Assembly: GCA_040905905.1 (NCBI GenBank)
Contig: JBBDQN010000029.1
Coordinates: forward strand, 59,091-123,090
Origin: JAICND01 sp040905905
Lineage (GTDB): Bacteria; Actinomycetota; Acidimicrobiia; Spongiisociales; ZC4RG35
DNA length: 64,000 nucleotides
Direction of reading: 5' to 3'
The notes beneath the pieces were generated by a model. That model saw only the letters and a program-made list of their open reading frames with translations. It was not told the DNA's origin and made no database searches. Positions 8,982-17,625 of this stretch are shown one piece after another (position 1 is the first letter of the stretch; each line of letters opens with the position of its first letter). The translations under genes were made by a program, and so were the position numbers.

Positions 8982-9655
8982 ACTGCTACCTCCAGGTACG
9001 ACGCCAGGGCGTGGGCCAGGGACTCGTGAGATGGGCGGGGAGCCAGGACCTCGGGCGGCCGGTGTTGAGCCACCGCCTCCAGCGTCCTGGCACCTATCAC
9101 ACCAACCACCAAGCCATCGAAGTCGCGGGATAGAAGCCATCCTTCCACGGCCGATGGGGAACCGAACGCGGCGGCTCGCACCCGGGTGGAATCAGGGGCC
9201 ACGGGAACTGTCCGATAGACCTCGAAGTCCCGAAGATCGATGGCCTCTCGTCGGAGGTTCTCCAGAGTCACAGGATCCGATCCGGCGGCACGCGGAAAGA
9301 CAACCCGGGCCGACGCCAGCCGGTCTCCGATTTGGGCAGTCAGATCGGCCAACCCCGATCGTCCTGACACCACCACCCGACCACCCCTGGCCACTACAGC
9401 GGCGGCAGTCTTTTCGCCCACCGCCGCTACCTCGGTGGTCGGCATGGAGCCACCGGGCCAGAGAAGGTCGACGGTCCGGACTGAGCTGATAAGAACCAGG
9501 TCGGCTTCCGAAGCGGCTTGTCGAGCTTGGACGAGAACAGAAGCCTTAGCGGATTCGACCCGGATGCACGGGATCCAGACAGGATCGAGCCCAAGCTGGC
9601 GATATACCGGAGCTATTCCTTCGAAACGATCGGTGGTTATCGCCACGCGGCTCAA
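8978..9655 (-). CDS. hemD: Uroporphyrinogen III synthase
   Basis: 225 residues. It closes and inverts the tetrapyrrole ring to uroporphyrinogen III. HemD proteins are poorly conserved. The call rests on the two-lobed Rossmann-like pattern ([22 protein letters not shown], then [13 protein letters not shown], then [19 protein letters not shown] and [12 protein letters not shown]) and on its place between hemC and hemB. The start overlaps hemC as ATGA. Confidence 0.85.
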   Translation of the reverse strand: MSRVAITTDRFEGIAPVYRQLGLDPVWIPCIRVESAKASVLVQARQAASEADLVLISSVRTVDLLWPGGSMPTTEVAAVGEKTAAAVVARGGRVVVSGRSGLADLTAQIGDRLASARVVFPRAAGSDPVTLENLRREAIDLRDFEVYRTVPVAPDSTRVRAAAFGSPSAVEGWLLSRDFDGLVVGVIGARTLEAVAQHRPPEVLAPRPSHESLAHALASYLEVAV

Positions 9656-10515
9656 AGCTTGAGCTCCTTCCGCGCCTCCGCCACCACTGCTTCCGAGGTC
9701 TCGCCTAATACGACGGTACGACGTCGGCCCTGCTTATCGGCCACGAAGCATTCCAGTCTGATCCTGTCTCCCTGCCAGGTGGCATACGCACCAAGCGCCG
9801 ACCGGCAACCAGCACCCGTCTCGGCCAATAAGAGGCGTTCAGTTGAGACAAGGGTTCGAAGCGAACCATCGTCAATACACCGAGCAAGTTCTGCGAATTC
9901 ACTCGAAGCACGCGTTTCGACCGCCAAGGCGCCCTGGCCCGGTGCTGGCACCATCTGGTCAAGGTCGAGATGTTGACTGATCAAATCAGACTTTCCCAAC
10001 CGATCGAGCCCTGCCTCTGCCAGCACAGCCGCATCGACCTCGCCGCTGGCCACCTTGCTGAGCCGCGTATCGACATTGCCTCGCAACTCCACTGTCCGCA
10101 GATCGGGCCTCAGGTCCAATAGCTGTGCAACCCGGCGGGGACTACCGGTCCCCACCACCGCTCCGGGAACAAGCTCATCGAGAGTCGCCCCAACCAGCAC
10201 GTCAAAGGGAGAGGCTCGCTCGGGGAAGGCAGCGAGCACCAACTCCTCTGGCCCCCAAACCGGCAGGTCCTTCAAGGAGTGCACCGCCAGGTCGGCCCTG
10301 CCATCGACCACTGCCTCCTGCACAGAACGGACAAAGGCCCCAACCTGGCTGAGTTCGGCAATCGCACCTTCCTGGTCGCGGTCCCCAGAGGTGGAAATCT
10401 CGACCAAACGCACCACCAGGTCCGGAGTGGCGGCACAAAGTAGATTGGCTACCCGATTCGCTTGGGCGAGTGCCAGCACCGACCGGCGGGTGGCGATTCG
10501 TACCTCAGTCATCAT
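9652..10515 (-). CDS. hemC: Hydroxymethylbilane synthase (porphobilinogen deaminase)
   Basis: About 287 residues. It polymerises four porphobilinogens. The sequence begins TEVRIATRRSVLALAQANRVA, shows HSLKDLPVW and VGTGSPRRVAQLL (substrate-binding arginines), and carries the dipyrromethane-cofactor Cys in ETGAGCRSALGAYA. There are two adjacent ATG codons at 10515 and 10512. Both overlap the last bases of hemA, so translation is coupled. Confidence 0.95.
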   Translation of the reverse strand: MMTEVRIATRRSVLALAQANRVANLLCAATPDLVVRLVEISTSGDRDQEGAIAELSQVGAFVRSVQEAVVDGRADLAVHSLKDLPVWGPEELVLAAFPERASPFDVLVGATLDELVPGAVVGTGSPRRVAQLLDLRPDLRTVELRGNVDTRLSKVASGEVDAAVLAEAGLDRLGKSDLISQHLDLDQMVPAPGQGALAVETRASSEFAELARCIDDGSLRTLVSTERLLLAETGAGCRSALGAYATWQGDRIRLECFVADKQGRRRTVVLGETSEAVVAEARKELKL

Positions 10516-11686
10516 CGATTCCAAATGCTTCGGCCAGCATGTCCACTGCTTGCGTCCCACGTTCGGTGGAACCGATGAAAGAGATTGGTGGATGGAGAAC
10601 CCGGCGAGCGACAGTGTGAGCAAGCTGCCTCAATATCTGTTCAGGATCCTCGGCCCCTGCCAGCCGATGCGCGAAACGCGATACCTCCTCAGATACCGCT
10701 GTCTCTGCCTGCTTGACCATCGCCGAAATCACCTCACCCACACGATCCGGAGCTGAGAGGCGGCGCCAAGTTTCGGCCACAGCCCTGGCCACGACCGCTT
10801 CCGCCTCAACGGATGGTCGGGCGGGTACCGATGAGGCAACCTCATCCACTCCCAGGTATCGGACCGAACCATGGGTCTGAGGTCGTGGAAACCCCGGCGG
10901 CATGCCGAGGTCTATCAACAGCAAAGGCTCACCGCGTGAGCGGAGGGCGCGAGCAAGGACATCGTCGGCGAATAGTGGAACCTTGCCAGGCACCGTTGAT
11001 ATCACCACCGGATAGGTGGCAAGCGCCTCCGCTGCTCCTTCCCAACCGAGTGTCTGGCGACCAGCAACAAGCCCCGGCCTACGGGCAAAGATCGTGATCT
11101 CGGCGCCATCGAGGCGCTCGGCCGCCGCCCGGGCCATCGCGCCGCCGCCGAGAATCGCCACTCGCTCCGAAGGCGCCGCCGCGCTCGCAGCCAAAGCCGC
11201 TAAGGAGCCTCGAGGCGCATCGCCCAGCAGCCGCCGGGCGCTCCGGCCAATTCCGATCGCTGCTTCGAGCACTCTTCCCAAGCTTGCCGGAGACGAGGCG
11301 GTCTCTTGAAACACAGAAAACGCATGCCGGAACTGGCCGAGAACCTCGGGTTCTCCAATCAACGGCGAATCCAGCCCGGCCGCAACCCGGCAAAGATGCT
11401 CAAAGGCGGCCTTGTCTGATCGAATCGCTCCCAGACCCAGGGCTGACCCGTCGCCATATAGGCAGGCCATCACGTCTGACGCCGACTCCGCAGCGGTGGC
11501 CCAAGCGATCTCCACCCGCAGACACGTGGACAGCAGGAAGGCTTGGTGGCCACTTCTATGAAGACGGCCATGAGCCTGACGAAGCACGGCCCCCGGCAAG
11601 GACAACGGGGCGCGGTGGTCGGATAAAACCGCGGGATGGGCAAACGACAAGCTGGTCAAGCGCAGCACGCGGACGCGGTCCTCCAA
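10505..11686 (-). CDS. hemA: Glutamyl-tRNA reductase
   Basis: 393 residues. It reduces glutamyl-tRNA to glutamate-1-semialdehyde, the committed step. The nucleophilic Cys is in AFLLSTCLRVEIAW (Cys55 from the ATG). The signature AAGLDSPLIGEPEVLGQFRHAF and the NADPH-binding AILGGGAMARAAAERL follow, and the C-terminal dimerisation helices end in TQAVDMLAEAFGIDDD. The first ATG at 11686 is used, though a GTG a few codons later is possible. It is the first gene of the haem operon; the promoter must lie in 11687-11848. Confidence 0.93.
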   Translation of the reverse strand: MEDRVRVLRLTSLSFAHPAVLSDHRAPLSLPGAVLRQAHGRLHRSGHQAFLLSTCLRVEIAWATAAESASDVMACLYGDGSALGLGAIRSDKAAFEHLCRVAAGLDSPLIGEPEVLGQFRHAFSVFQETASSPASLGRVLEAAIGIGRSARRLLGDAPRGSLAALAASAAAPSERVAILGGGAMARAAAERLDGAEITIFARRPGLVAGRQTLGWEGAAEALATYPVVISTVPGKVPLFADDVLARALRSRGEPLLLIDLGMPPGFPRPQTHGSVRYLGVDEVASSVPARPSVEAEAVVARAVAETWRRLSAPDRVGEVISAMVKQAETAVSEEVSRFAHRLAGAEDPEQILRQLAHTVARRVLHPPISFIGSTERGTQAVDMLAEAFGIDDD

Positions 11687-11848
11687 ACGACGCCAGGACG
11701 ATGGGCAAGATAAGGCCAGGCGTTGCTAGACAGCGAGTCGGAAACAATCCGACGGTCCGTCGGCAGATGCCGTCGCAAACAGGGCTTCCCTGACTCCCAG
11801 TCGATCAGTCAGCATCCTCTGTCTGCGACACCTGCCAGGCTACGCCGA
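11687..11848. promoter_or_regulatory. Divergent intergenic region: haem operon / toroid gene
   Basis: This 162-bp stretch separates hemA (minus) from the gene at 11849 (plus) and must hold the haem operon promoter. It contains a short perfect palindrome, CCGACG-GTC-CGTCGG, at 11749-11763. This could be an operator or a transcript hairpin. I see no convincing -35/-10 pair on the haem side. Confidence 0.35.
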
Positions 11849-12985
11849 ATGGATGTCATCAAGTGGCTGCTTGACTCGGATCCGTCGATCCGTTGGCAGG
11901 TGATGAGTGATCTCACCGACGAACCCAACGACTCGGTGGCTGCTGAGCGATCCCGGATTGCCTTCGAGGGTTGGGGGGCTCGGCTGCTCGCACTCCAGGA
12001 CCCGGACGGTCAATGGGGCAGGGACGTACTTCCAGTCTCAAACGAGACTTCGGGGGCGGGTCTTCCCGACGTTGCCACCCGAAGGTTTCTCCGTGACTTG
12101 CATCGGATCTCCCTCGACGATCTCGCCGGCTTCCTCGAAATCGACAGTGCGACCCTGTCCAAGTGGGAGAACGAACCAGACCCGGCAGACGAGCGGATCG
12201 GCAAGTACCGGGGTGCTCTGGATTGGATGAGGAACTCAATCGGCACCCTGAAGCCCGAGTGGACCTCTACGACCTGGACCCTGTTGCTGTTACGTGACAT
12301 GGGCCTCGACCCTGGGAGTGACCAGGCTCGCCGAGCGGTCGATCTGGTTCGGGACAATATCAAGTGGGACCATGACGGTCAGGACTACTTCGATGGAGAA
12401 GTAGAGCCATGTATCAACGGGAAGGCGGTCGCCCTCGGGGCTTACTTCGGCCAGAACGTCGACGGCATCGTCGAGCGACTTCTCGGCGAACAGCTCGCCG
12501 ATGGTGGGTGGAACTGTGAGGCGGAGAGGGGGTCGATCCGGTCATCGTTCAACACGACGATGGCGGTGCTCGATGGCCTATTGGAGTACGAGCGGGCTAA
12601 AGGAGCCTCCCCGGAGGTGACCTCCGCCCGTCGCAAGGGTCAGGAATATCTGCTGGAGCGACGGCTGCTCCGCCGCTTGTCGACCGGCGAGGTCATCGAT
12701 CCCGCCTGGACCATGTTCTCGTTCCCCACGCGCTACTACTACGACGTTTTGCGAGGACTCGATTACCTCCGAAGCACCGGCGTCGAGCCTGATGAGAGAT
12801 CCGCCGAGGCGATCGACCTCGTGGAGAGCAAGCGGGACCCCGACGGGCGATGGCCTCTGGAGAACACCCATCCCGGTCGGGTTCACTTCGACATGGAGGA
12901 AGGCGACGGCAAGCCGAGCCGCTGGAACACCCTGCGAGCGCTCCGCGTTCTGCGGTGGTACCGCGGATCGGGCTCCGAAGGGTAA
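11849..12985 (+). CDS. Squalene-cyclase-like alpha/alpha-toroid protein with an inserted XRE-type HTH domain
   Basis: 378 residues. Residues 1-58 and about 136-370 match a prenyltransferase/squalene-cyclase-like toroid family of uncharacterised actinobacterial proteins. Repeat motifs are seen as DPDGQWG, LADGGWNCEAE and DPDGRWPLEN, with PEWTSTTWTLLLLRDMGLDPG between. Residues about 59-135 interrupt the first repeat with a different sequence that contains a Cro/XRE-like helix-turn-helix (ISLDDLAGFLEIDSATLSKWENE). The ATG at 11849 is chosen because the internally deleted relative at 37065-37463 aligns from here. Catalytic DxDD is not seen. Function unknown; a regulatory or DNA-linked role is inference from the inserted domain. 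Confidence 0.8.
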   Translation: MDVIKWLLDSDPSIRWQVMSDLTDEPNDSVAAERSRIAFEGWGARLLALQDPDGQWGRDVLPVSNETSGAGLPDVATRRFLRDLHRISLDDLAGFLEIDSATLSKWENEPDPADERIGKYRGALDWMRNSIGTLKPEWTSTTWTLLLLRDMGLDPGSDQARRAVDLVRDNIKWDHDGQDYFDGEVEPCINGKAVALGAYFGQNVDGIVERLLGEQLADGGWNCEAERGSIRSSFNTTMAVLDGLLEYERAKGASPEVTSARRKGQEYLLERRLLRRLSTGEVIDPAWTMFSFPTRYYYDVLRGLDYLRSTGVEPDERSAEAIDLVESKRDPDGRWPLENTHPGRVHFDMEEGDGKPSRWNTLRALRVLRWYRGSGSEG

Positions 12986-12997
12986 TAGCCTCCAAGG

Positions 12998-13180
12998 ATG
13001 CGGAAGCTGTTCCTGGTTTTGGCGGTGGCGTTGATCGTCCTTCTCGCCGTGGTGGTCATCGGACCATCGCTCCCCGAGGAGAACGTCATCCGTGGCCTGA
13101 GTGAGGATATCCGTGACTTCTTTGCCGGGATGGGTAGGGGCTTTGGCGGCGGGTACCAGCCGATCGGCCCCACGACCTGA
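12998..13180 (+). CDS. Small single-pass membrane protein
   Basis: 60 residues: a strongly hydrophobic N-terminus (LFLVLAVALIVLLAVVVIG) behind a short basic start MRKL, then a soluble tail rich in acidic residues, and a Gly-rich end. This could be a signal anchor or an uncleaved signal peptide. It sits 12 nt after the toroid gene and 18 nt before the amidohydrolase, so it is probably co-transcribed. Family not recognised. Confidence 0.6.
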   Translation: MRKLFLVLAVALIVLLAVVVIGPSLPEENVIRGLSEDIRDFFAGMGRGFGGGYQPIGPTT

Positions 13181-13198
13181 GACTCGAAGGAAGGAACC

Positions 13199-14191
13199 AT
13201 GGCCGGGATCATCGATCTGCACGTCCACTACTACACGAACTCCTACCTAGCCGCGGTCGAGAATGCCCCAACAACCACGGTGTATCGCCGTCAAACCGAT
13301 GGGAGGTACGTTTGCAGCTGGCGAGGAGGTGTCGCCCTCACTGTGCCTCAGCCCCACCCTGAAGTTGCCGAACGCCTCGAGATGATGGACCAGACAGGTA
13401 TCAGCCTGCAGGTCCTGTCGCTTCCCTCCCCCAGCACCTACTTCCTCCCACCAGGCGCGGCCGAGGATCTGTCCCGACGGGTCAACGAGGACTTCGCCGA
13501 GATCTGCCGTGACCATCCTGGGCGTTTCAAGGCATTGGCCGCCCTCCCCTTGCACGACACCGGACGAGCCTTGGCTGTCCTTAGAGAGGCTCTCGACGAT
13601 CTCAGGATGTCCGGCGTAATGATCCTGACCAATGTGGTCGGGGCCCCACTCGACGACCCCGGACTCGAGGCGTTCTGGGAGGAGGCCGATGGACGAAGGC
13701 TCCTGGTTTATGTGCACCCCACCGTGCCGGAGGCATCACACTTAGACGAGTACGCCCTAGCCATTGGTGTGGGATTCCTCCAGGACTCCACTCTGACCCT
13801 GGCGCGGCTCACATACGCCGGCATCTTCGAGCGTTATCCACAAATCCGATGGGTGTTCTCACACTTGGGCGGGACCGTGCCGTTCATGCTCCCCCGCCTC
13901 GACAACTATCACCGGCAATTCCCCGAGTGTCGGGAGAAGGCCCCTCGTCTGCCTAGCGACTATATCCGCAGTCTGACATTCGACACCGCCACGACCCACC
14001 GGCCTGCCATCCGTTGCGCCGTCGAGACAATCGGTCTCGATCGGCTGGTGTTTGGCAGCGACTATCCCCACATACCCGGTGGCGTTCAGCCCTTTGTGGC
14101 CGCCCTCGATGAGACCGGAGCAACCGGGGAGGCGATGGACGCCCTCGTCGCGGGAAGGGCGATGCGTCTCCTCGTTGGCGAGGCGGTGTAG
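13199..14191 (+). CDS. ACMSD-type amidohydrolase (probable metal-dependent decarboxylase or hydratase)
   Basis: 330 residues, about the length of the amidohydrolase-2 family. Metal ligands are visible as IIDLHVHYYT (HxH), LLVYVHPTVPEA, WVFSHLGGTVPF and FGSDYPHIPGG. ATG at 13199 after GAAGGAAGGAACC. The family includes aminocarboxymuconate semialdehyde decarboxylase, resorcylate and carboxyvanillate decarboxylases and oxalomesaconate hydratase; sequence alone does not separate these. It is the first of three paralogues in this catabolic island (also at 23364 and 28072). Confidence 0.85.
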   Translation: MAGIIDLHVHYYTNSYLAAVENAPTTTVYRRQTDGRYVCSWRGGVALTVPQPHPEVAERLEMMDQTGISLQVLSLPSPSTYFLPPGAAEDLSRRVNEDFAEICRDHPGRFKALAALPLHDTGRALAVLREALDDLRMSGVMILTNVVGAPLDDPGLEAFWEEADGRRLLVYVHPTVPEASHLDEYALAIGVGFLQDSTLTLARLTYAGIFERYPQIRWVFSHLGGTVPFMLPRLDNYHRQFPECREKAPRLPSDYIRSLTFDTATTHRPAIRCAVETIGLDRLVFGSDYPHIPGGVQPFVAALDETGATGEAMDALVAGRAMRLLVGEAV

Positions 14192-14238
14192 CTGACTGTA
14201 CGGCGGGCCGAGGTTGGGGCGTCTGGACCGATAGCGCT

Positions 14239-15141
14239 CTAGGTGATCCCGGTCGTGCTGGTCGACACCGATCGCGGGTCTCGCGTGCCCCACGATCCTT
14301 CAGACACCTGAGTGATGAACGATTCGAGTGTGGAGTTGAACATGTCGGGCTCCTCAAGGTTGAGGGTATGTCCGGTCCGGGGAAACATCACCAGTCCGGC
14401 AGTCGGTACCAGTCGCTTTAACGCCACTGAAGGCTCGATGGCGCCTTCGTCCTCGTCGCCGACCATGACGAGGAGTGGAATCGCCATCCGACTCAGCTCC
14501 GTGGCATAGTCGTAGAGGGAGGGGCGCTCCTTCTGGAAGCCACGCATTGTCAGGGCCGATCCCTGGCTGGAATGTCCGGCCAGGGCCACCGTAAACTCGC
14601 TGTGTCCTCTGGGGTCCTTGTTCTGGAACTGGACCCGGGCAGGCCCCACTGCATAGCGCACTGCCACTGAGGCCGCTCCTTCCTCCTCGAATGCGCGGGC
14701 AATCGCCTCGCACTCCACCCGGAACGACTCCCGCTGATCGGGGCTGGCCCCGTAACCGACCCCGCCGATGGCCGCCGATCGCACCCTTTGCGGGGCCTGG
14801 AGGGCCATGTGCAAGGCACAGAACCCACCCATGGAAAGGCCGACCACGTGGGCATCGGTGGCCTCGAGCCCTGCCAGGACGTCGAGGGCGTCCCGCACCG
14901 CGTGTTGCTGCGAGTACGCATCGAGTCGGCCGGGGACCGACGACGGGACATAGCCGCGAGCGGCATAGGTGATACATCGGAAGCGGTCGGAAAAGTGTCG
15001 CACCTGCCCCGCCCAGCTCCTGTGGTCGCCGGCAAACTCGTGTATGAAGAGAAGTGGTGGGCCGGAGCCGGCTTCCTCGACATGAAGGGTCACGTCCTCG
15101 TCGACCGATGACGTCACGAGATGCGTGGCCACCGGGGACAC
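14239..15141 (-). CDS. Alpha/beta hydrolase (enol-lactonase-like)
   Basis: About 300 residues from a GTG at 15141; GTGs at 15132 and 15117 are alternatives, and the open frame reaches 15417 inside the neighbour's promoter. The hydrolase order is clear: HEFAGDHRSWAGQ (oxyanion region), VVGLSMGGFCALH (nucleophile Ser), MVGDEDEGAIEPS (acid) and PRTGHTLNLEEPDM (His). This resembles 3-oxoadipate enol-lactonase and related C-C or ester hydrolases. It is convergent with the first amidohydrolase and divergent from the enoyl-CoA hydratase. Confidence 0.8.
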   Translation of the reverse strand: MSPVATHLVTSSVDEDVTLHVEEAGSGPPLLFIHEFAGDHRSWAGQVRHFSDRFRCITYAARGYVPSSVPGRLDAYSQQHAVRDALDVLAGLEATDAHVVGLSMGGFCALHMALQAPQRVRSAAIGGVGYGASPDQRESFRVECEAIARAFEEEGAASVAVRYAVGPARVQFQNKDPRGHSEFTVALAGHSSQGSALTMRGFQKERPSLYDYATELSRMAIPLLVMVGDEDEGAIEPSVALKRLVPTAGLVMFPRTGHTLNLEEPDMFNSTLESFITQVSEGSWGTRDPRSVSTSTTGIT

Positions 15142-15277
15142 GGTACACAGCGCCGACTGAGCAGCCGGTGACGAGGTGGAGGTGGATCCGCCCACCGGTG
15201 CGGTGGTGGAGATGAGCGGCAGCCGTCCAATAGTGTATGCGTCGCCGAACATGCCCAAGAAGGGACAGGGTCGAGTC

Positions 15278-15973
15278 ATGACGGTGGTGGTATCCGAGCC
15301 GATGCCGGAGGTCCGGCAGGTGCTGTTAAACCGGCCTGATCGCCGCAATGCGATCAACCTCGAGATGGTCTCAGAGCTGGCTCGGGCCATCGCCGGGCCC
15401 GGCGCCCGAATGGTCATCCTTGGGTCAACCAGTGAGGAGGCGCTCTCGGCGGGTGTCGATCTCGATCTCCCGGACGAGGAGCGTGCCCAAGTAAGCCGGG
15501 CTCTCTATCGCCTATATGAGTCGATGAGATCCAGCGACGCCATCGTGGTGACTGCGGTCACCGGCCACGCAGTTGGTGGTGGGGCGCAGCTGGTAATCGC
15601 CTCGGACGTCAGAGTCGGGAATCCGAGCACCTCGATCAGGTTCGTCGGGCCCGGGCACGGGTTGGCCGTCGGTGCATGGGGCCTGCCGGGCTTGATCGGA
15701 CGAGGCCGGGCCTTGGACTTGACACTCGGCATGAGCACGGTGGACGCCGAGAGTGCACTGGCCATCGGTCTCATCGATCGGATCGAGGACCGACCACTTG
15801 ACTGGGCTCTGGCCTTCGCCCGCCATCTCACCGCTTTGCCCCCGGGAGTCGCGGCCGCCATCAAGCGGATCGTTGCCATACCGGATCCAATCCAGGCACT
15901 CCGTGCCGAGCGGGCGCATAACGATCGGTGGGACGGCCACATGCCCCCCGCAGACGGCCACGACGGTGTCTGA
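15278..15973 (+). CDS. Enoyl-CoA hydratase/isomerase family protein
   Basis: 231 residues, somewhat short for a crotonase (usual about 255). Family signatures are LLNRPDRRNAINLEMVSELARAI, AGVDLDLPDEE, VTGHAVGGGAQLVIASDVRVG and a C-terminal FARHLTALPPGVAAAIKRIV. The Glu typical of hydratases in the second loop is not obvious, so it may be an isomerase or hydrolase member. ATG at 15278. The stop overlaps the GTG of the following ligase by eight bases, so the two are coupled. Confidence 0.82.
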   Translation: MTVVVSEPMPEVRQVLLNRPDRRNAINLEMVSELARAIAGPGARMVILGSTSEEALSAGVDLDLPDEERAQVSRALYRLYESMRSSDAIVVTAVTGHAVGGGAQLVIASDVRVGNPSTSIRFVGPGHGLAVGAWGLPGLIGRGRALDLTLGMSTVDAESALAIGLIDRIEDRPLDWALAFARHLTALPPGVAAAIKRIVAIPDPIQALRAERAHNDRWDGHMPPADGHDGV

Positions 15974-17576
15974 CCTCGACCTCCTCGACGCTGACCCTGC
16001 CCCCGACACCCTGAACCAGTGGGCCAGGCACCTGGGACATAGGGTCATCGACCCGGGCGGGCTGCGTGCAGGGCTCTCGTCGGGCCCGACGCTGTCTGCT
16101 GCCTTCGCTAAGACCGCCCGACGCCACCCACGCCGTGAGGCGTTAACGATCAACGGCCTCACCCTCAGTCATCAAGAAGTCGACGTTGAGGCGGCCCGGG
16201 CCGGAGCAGCGCTTCGAGGGTGGGGAATCGGGGCCGGGGATCATGTCACCGTGGTGGCCGACACTGATCTGTCGGTGGTGATCGCCTATCTCGGGGCACT
16301 GCAGGTCGGGGCGATTGTCACCTTCGCCGACCCCACCTACACCGTTGCCGAGCTGGGCAGGGTGCTCGCTGCCAGCCATGCCGACATGGCGCTGGCGACC
16401 GGACCCTCGCTCGCGCTAATCGCCGAGGCAGGTGACGGGAGGCCCACTCTCGGCCTAAACGAATCCGACCGTTACCTGGTCGCCCACGTACTCCACGACC
16501 GGCTTGCGGAGAACGTTTTCCCCGCACCTACTGACCCCGAAGCCACCGCCATCCTGGCCTTCACGTCGGGGTCGACCGGTGCGCCCAAGCCGGTGCCTCT
16601 CACCCACCGCAACCTGCTGTCCTCGATGCGAGGAGCACTCATCGCCTGGCACTGGAGCGAAAACGACCGGCTGGTGCACGCCCTGCCGGTCGGCCACCAG
16701 CACGGGCTGGGCGGAGTGCACGCTTCCCTTCTGACCGGAAGCCACTCGGTCATTCTGCCCCGGTTCGACGCAGAGGAGCTATTGGCCACCATCGGTCACC
16801 ACGACGCCACCATCCTCTTTGCCGTGCCCGCCATCTACCAGCGGCTCGTCCTCTGCAAGGACAGCAAGGTCGAGGTTCTGGGCCGGCTCCGCCTGATGGT
16901 TTCGGGCTCGGCGCCGTTGCCGGTTCCATTGGCAGATCGGGTCCAAGGGCTCACGGGTCAGCTTCCGATCGAACGCTACGGCTCTACGGAGGCCGGTCTC
17001 GACGTCTCCAATCCCTATCGAGGGACCCGGATCCCGGGCACTGTAGGGCTAGCGTTGCCCGGTCTCGAGGTCGCCCTGGTCGGTGAGGATGATCGACCAG
17101 TGGACAGGGGGGAGAGTGGAGAGGTGGTGCTTCGAGGACCGCAGGTGTTCAGCGGCTATCTCGGGGCCGACGACGGTCAAGCCTTCCTCCATGGCTGGTT
17201 CCGCACCGGCGATGTCGGGACCGTCGATGAGGAGTCGGGTCATCTTCGCCTGGTGGGCAGGGCGAAGGAGATGATCATTACCGGTGGCGCCAATGTCTCT
17301 CCCAGAGAGGTGGAGAACGTGTTGCGATCCGTTCCCGGCGTCCTTGATGCCGCGGTGATAGGCGCCCCGTCCCCCCGATGGGGAGAGGAGGTCACGGCCT
17401 TCGTGGTCCTCGAGGGCTCGCCGCTCGAACGGATCACAGACGTGGTTGTGCGCAGCCTGGCCCCGTTCAAACGCCCCAAGCGAATCATCGAGGTCGCCGA
17501 GATCCCCAGGACCGAGACGGGGAAGGTGCGACAAGAAGCGTTAGCTCTCATGCTTGAGACCGACACTTCGGATTGA
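15966..17576 (+). CDS. AMP-dependent acyl-CoA ligase
   Basis: 536 residues from a GTG at 15966. The ATP/AMP-binding P-loop is AFTSGSTGAPKPVPLTHRN. Further signatures are YGSTEAGLDVSNPYRG, the HGWFRTGDVG motif, LVGRAKEMIITGGANVSPREVE and the C-terminal lysine in PRTETGKVRQEAL. It activates a carboxylic acid to its CoA thioester. The substrate is unknown, but the overlap with a crotonase and the neighbouring aromatic genes suggest an aromatic or side-chain acid. Confidence 0.88.
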   Translation: MSDLDLLDADPAPDTLNQWARHLGHRVIDPGGLRAGLSSGPTLSAAFAKTARRHPRREALTINGLTLSHQEVDVEAARAGAALRGWGIGAGDHVTVVADTDLSVVIAYLGALQVGAIVTFADPTYTVAELGRVLAASHADMALATGPSLALIAEAGDGRPTLGLNESDRYLVAHVLHDRLAENVFPAPTDPEATAILAFTSGSTGAPKPVPLTHRNLLSSMRGALIAWHWSENDRLVHALPVGHQHGLGGVHASLLTGSHSVILPRFDAEELLATIGHHDATILFAVPAIYQRLVLCKDSKVEVLGRLRLMVSGSAPLPVPLADRVQGLTGQLPIERYGSTEAGLDVSNPYRGTRIPGTVGLALPGLEVALVGEDDRPVDRGESGEVVLRGPQVFSGYLGADDGQAFLHGWFRTGDVGTVDEESGHLRLVGRAKEMIITGGANVSPREVENVLRSVPGVLDAAVIGAPSPRWGEEVTAFVVLEGSPLERITDVVVRSLAPFKRPKRIIEVAEIPRTETGKVRQEALALMLETDTSD

Positions 17577-17589
17577 CACTTGGTATACC
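17573..17589. promoter_or_regulatory. TTGACA box overlapping a GGTATACC palindrome, upstream of the SDR
   Basis: TTGACA lies at 17573-17578 and the 8-bp palindrome GGTATACC at 17582-17589, about 37 bases before the GTG of the SDR gene. Seventeen bases after TTGACA the -10 is poor (ATTCAC), so the promoter is uncertain. GntR/FCD regulators often use NGTATACN-type palindromes, and a GntR gene is adjacent at 18427-19056, which makes this a candidate operator. Confidence 0.35.
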
Positions 17590-17625
17590 CTCGCCATTCA
17601 CCAGGACAAGAGGACGGAGTAGCGA

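Noticed and set aside
12578..13228. 216-residue minus-strand frame over the toroid gene end
   Set aside because: Antisense shadow; the plus-strand protein is clearly homologous to the copy at 37 kb.
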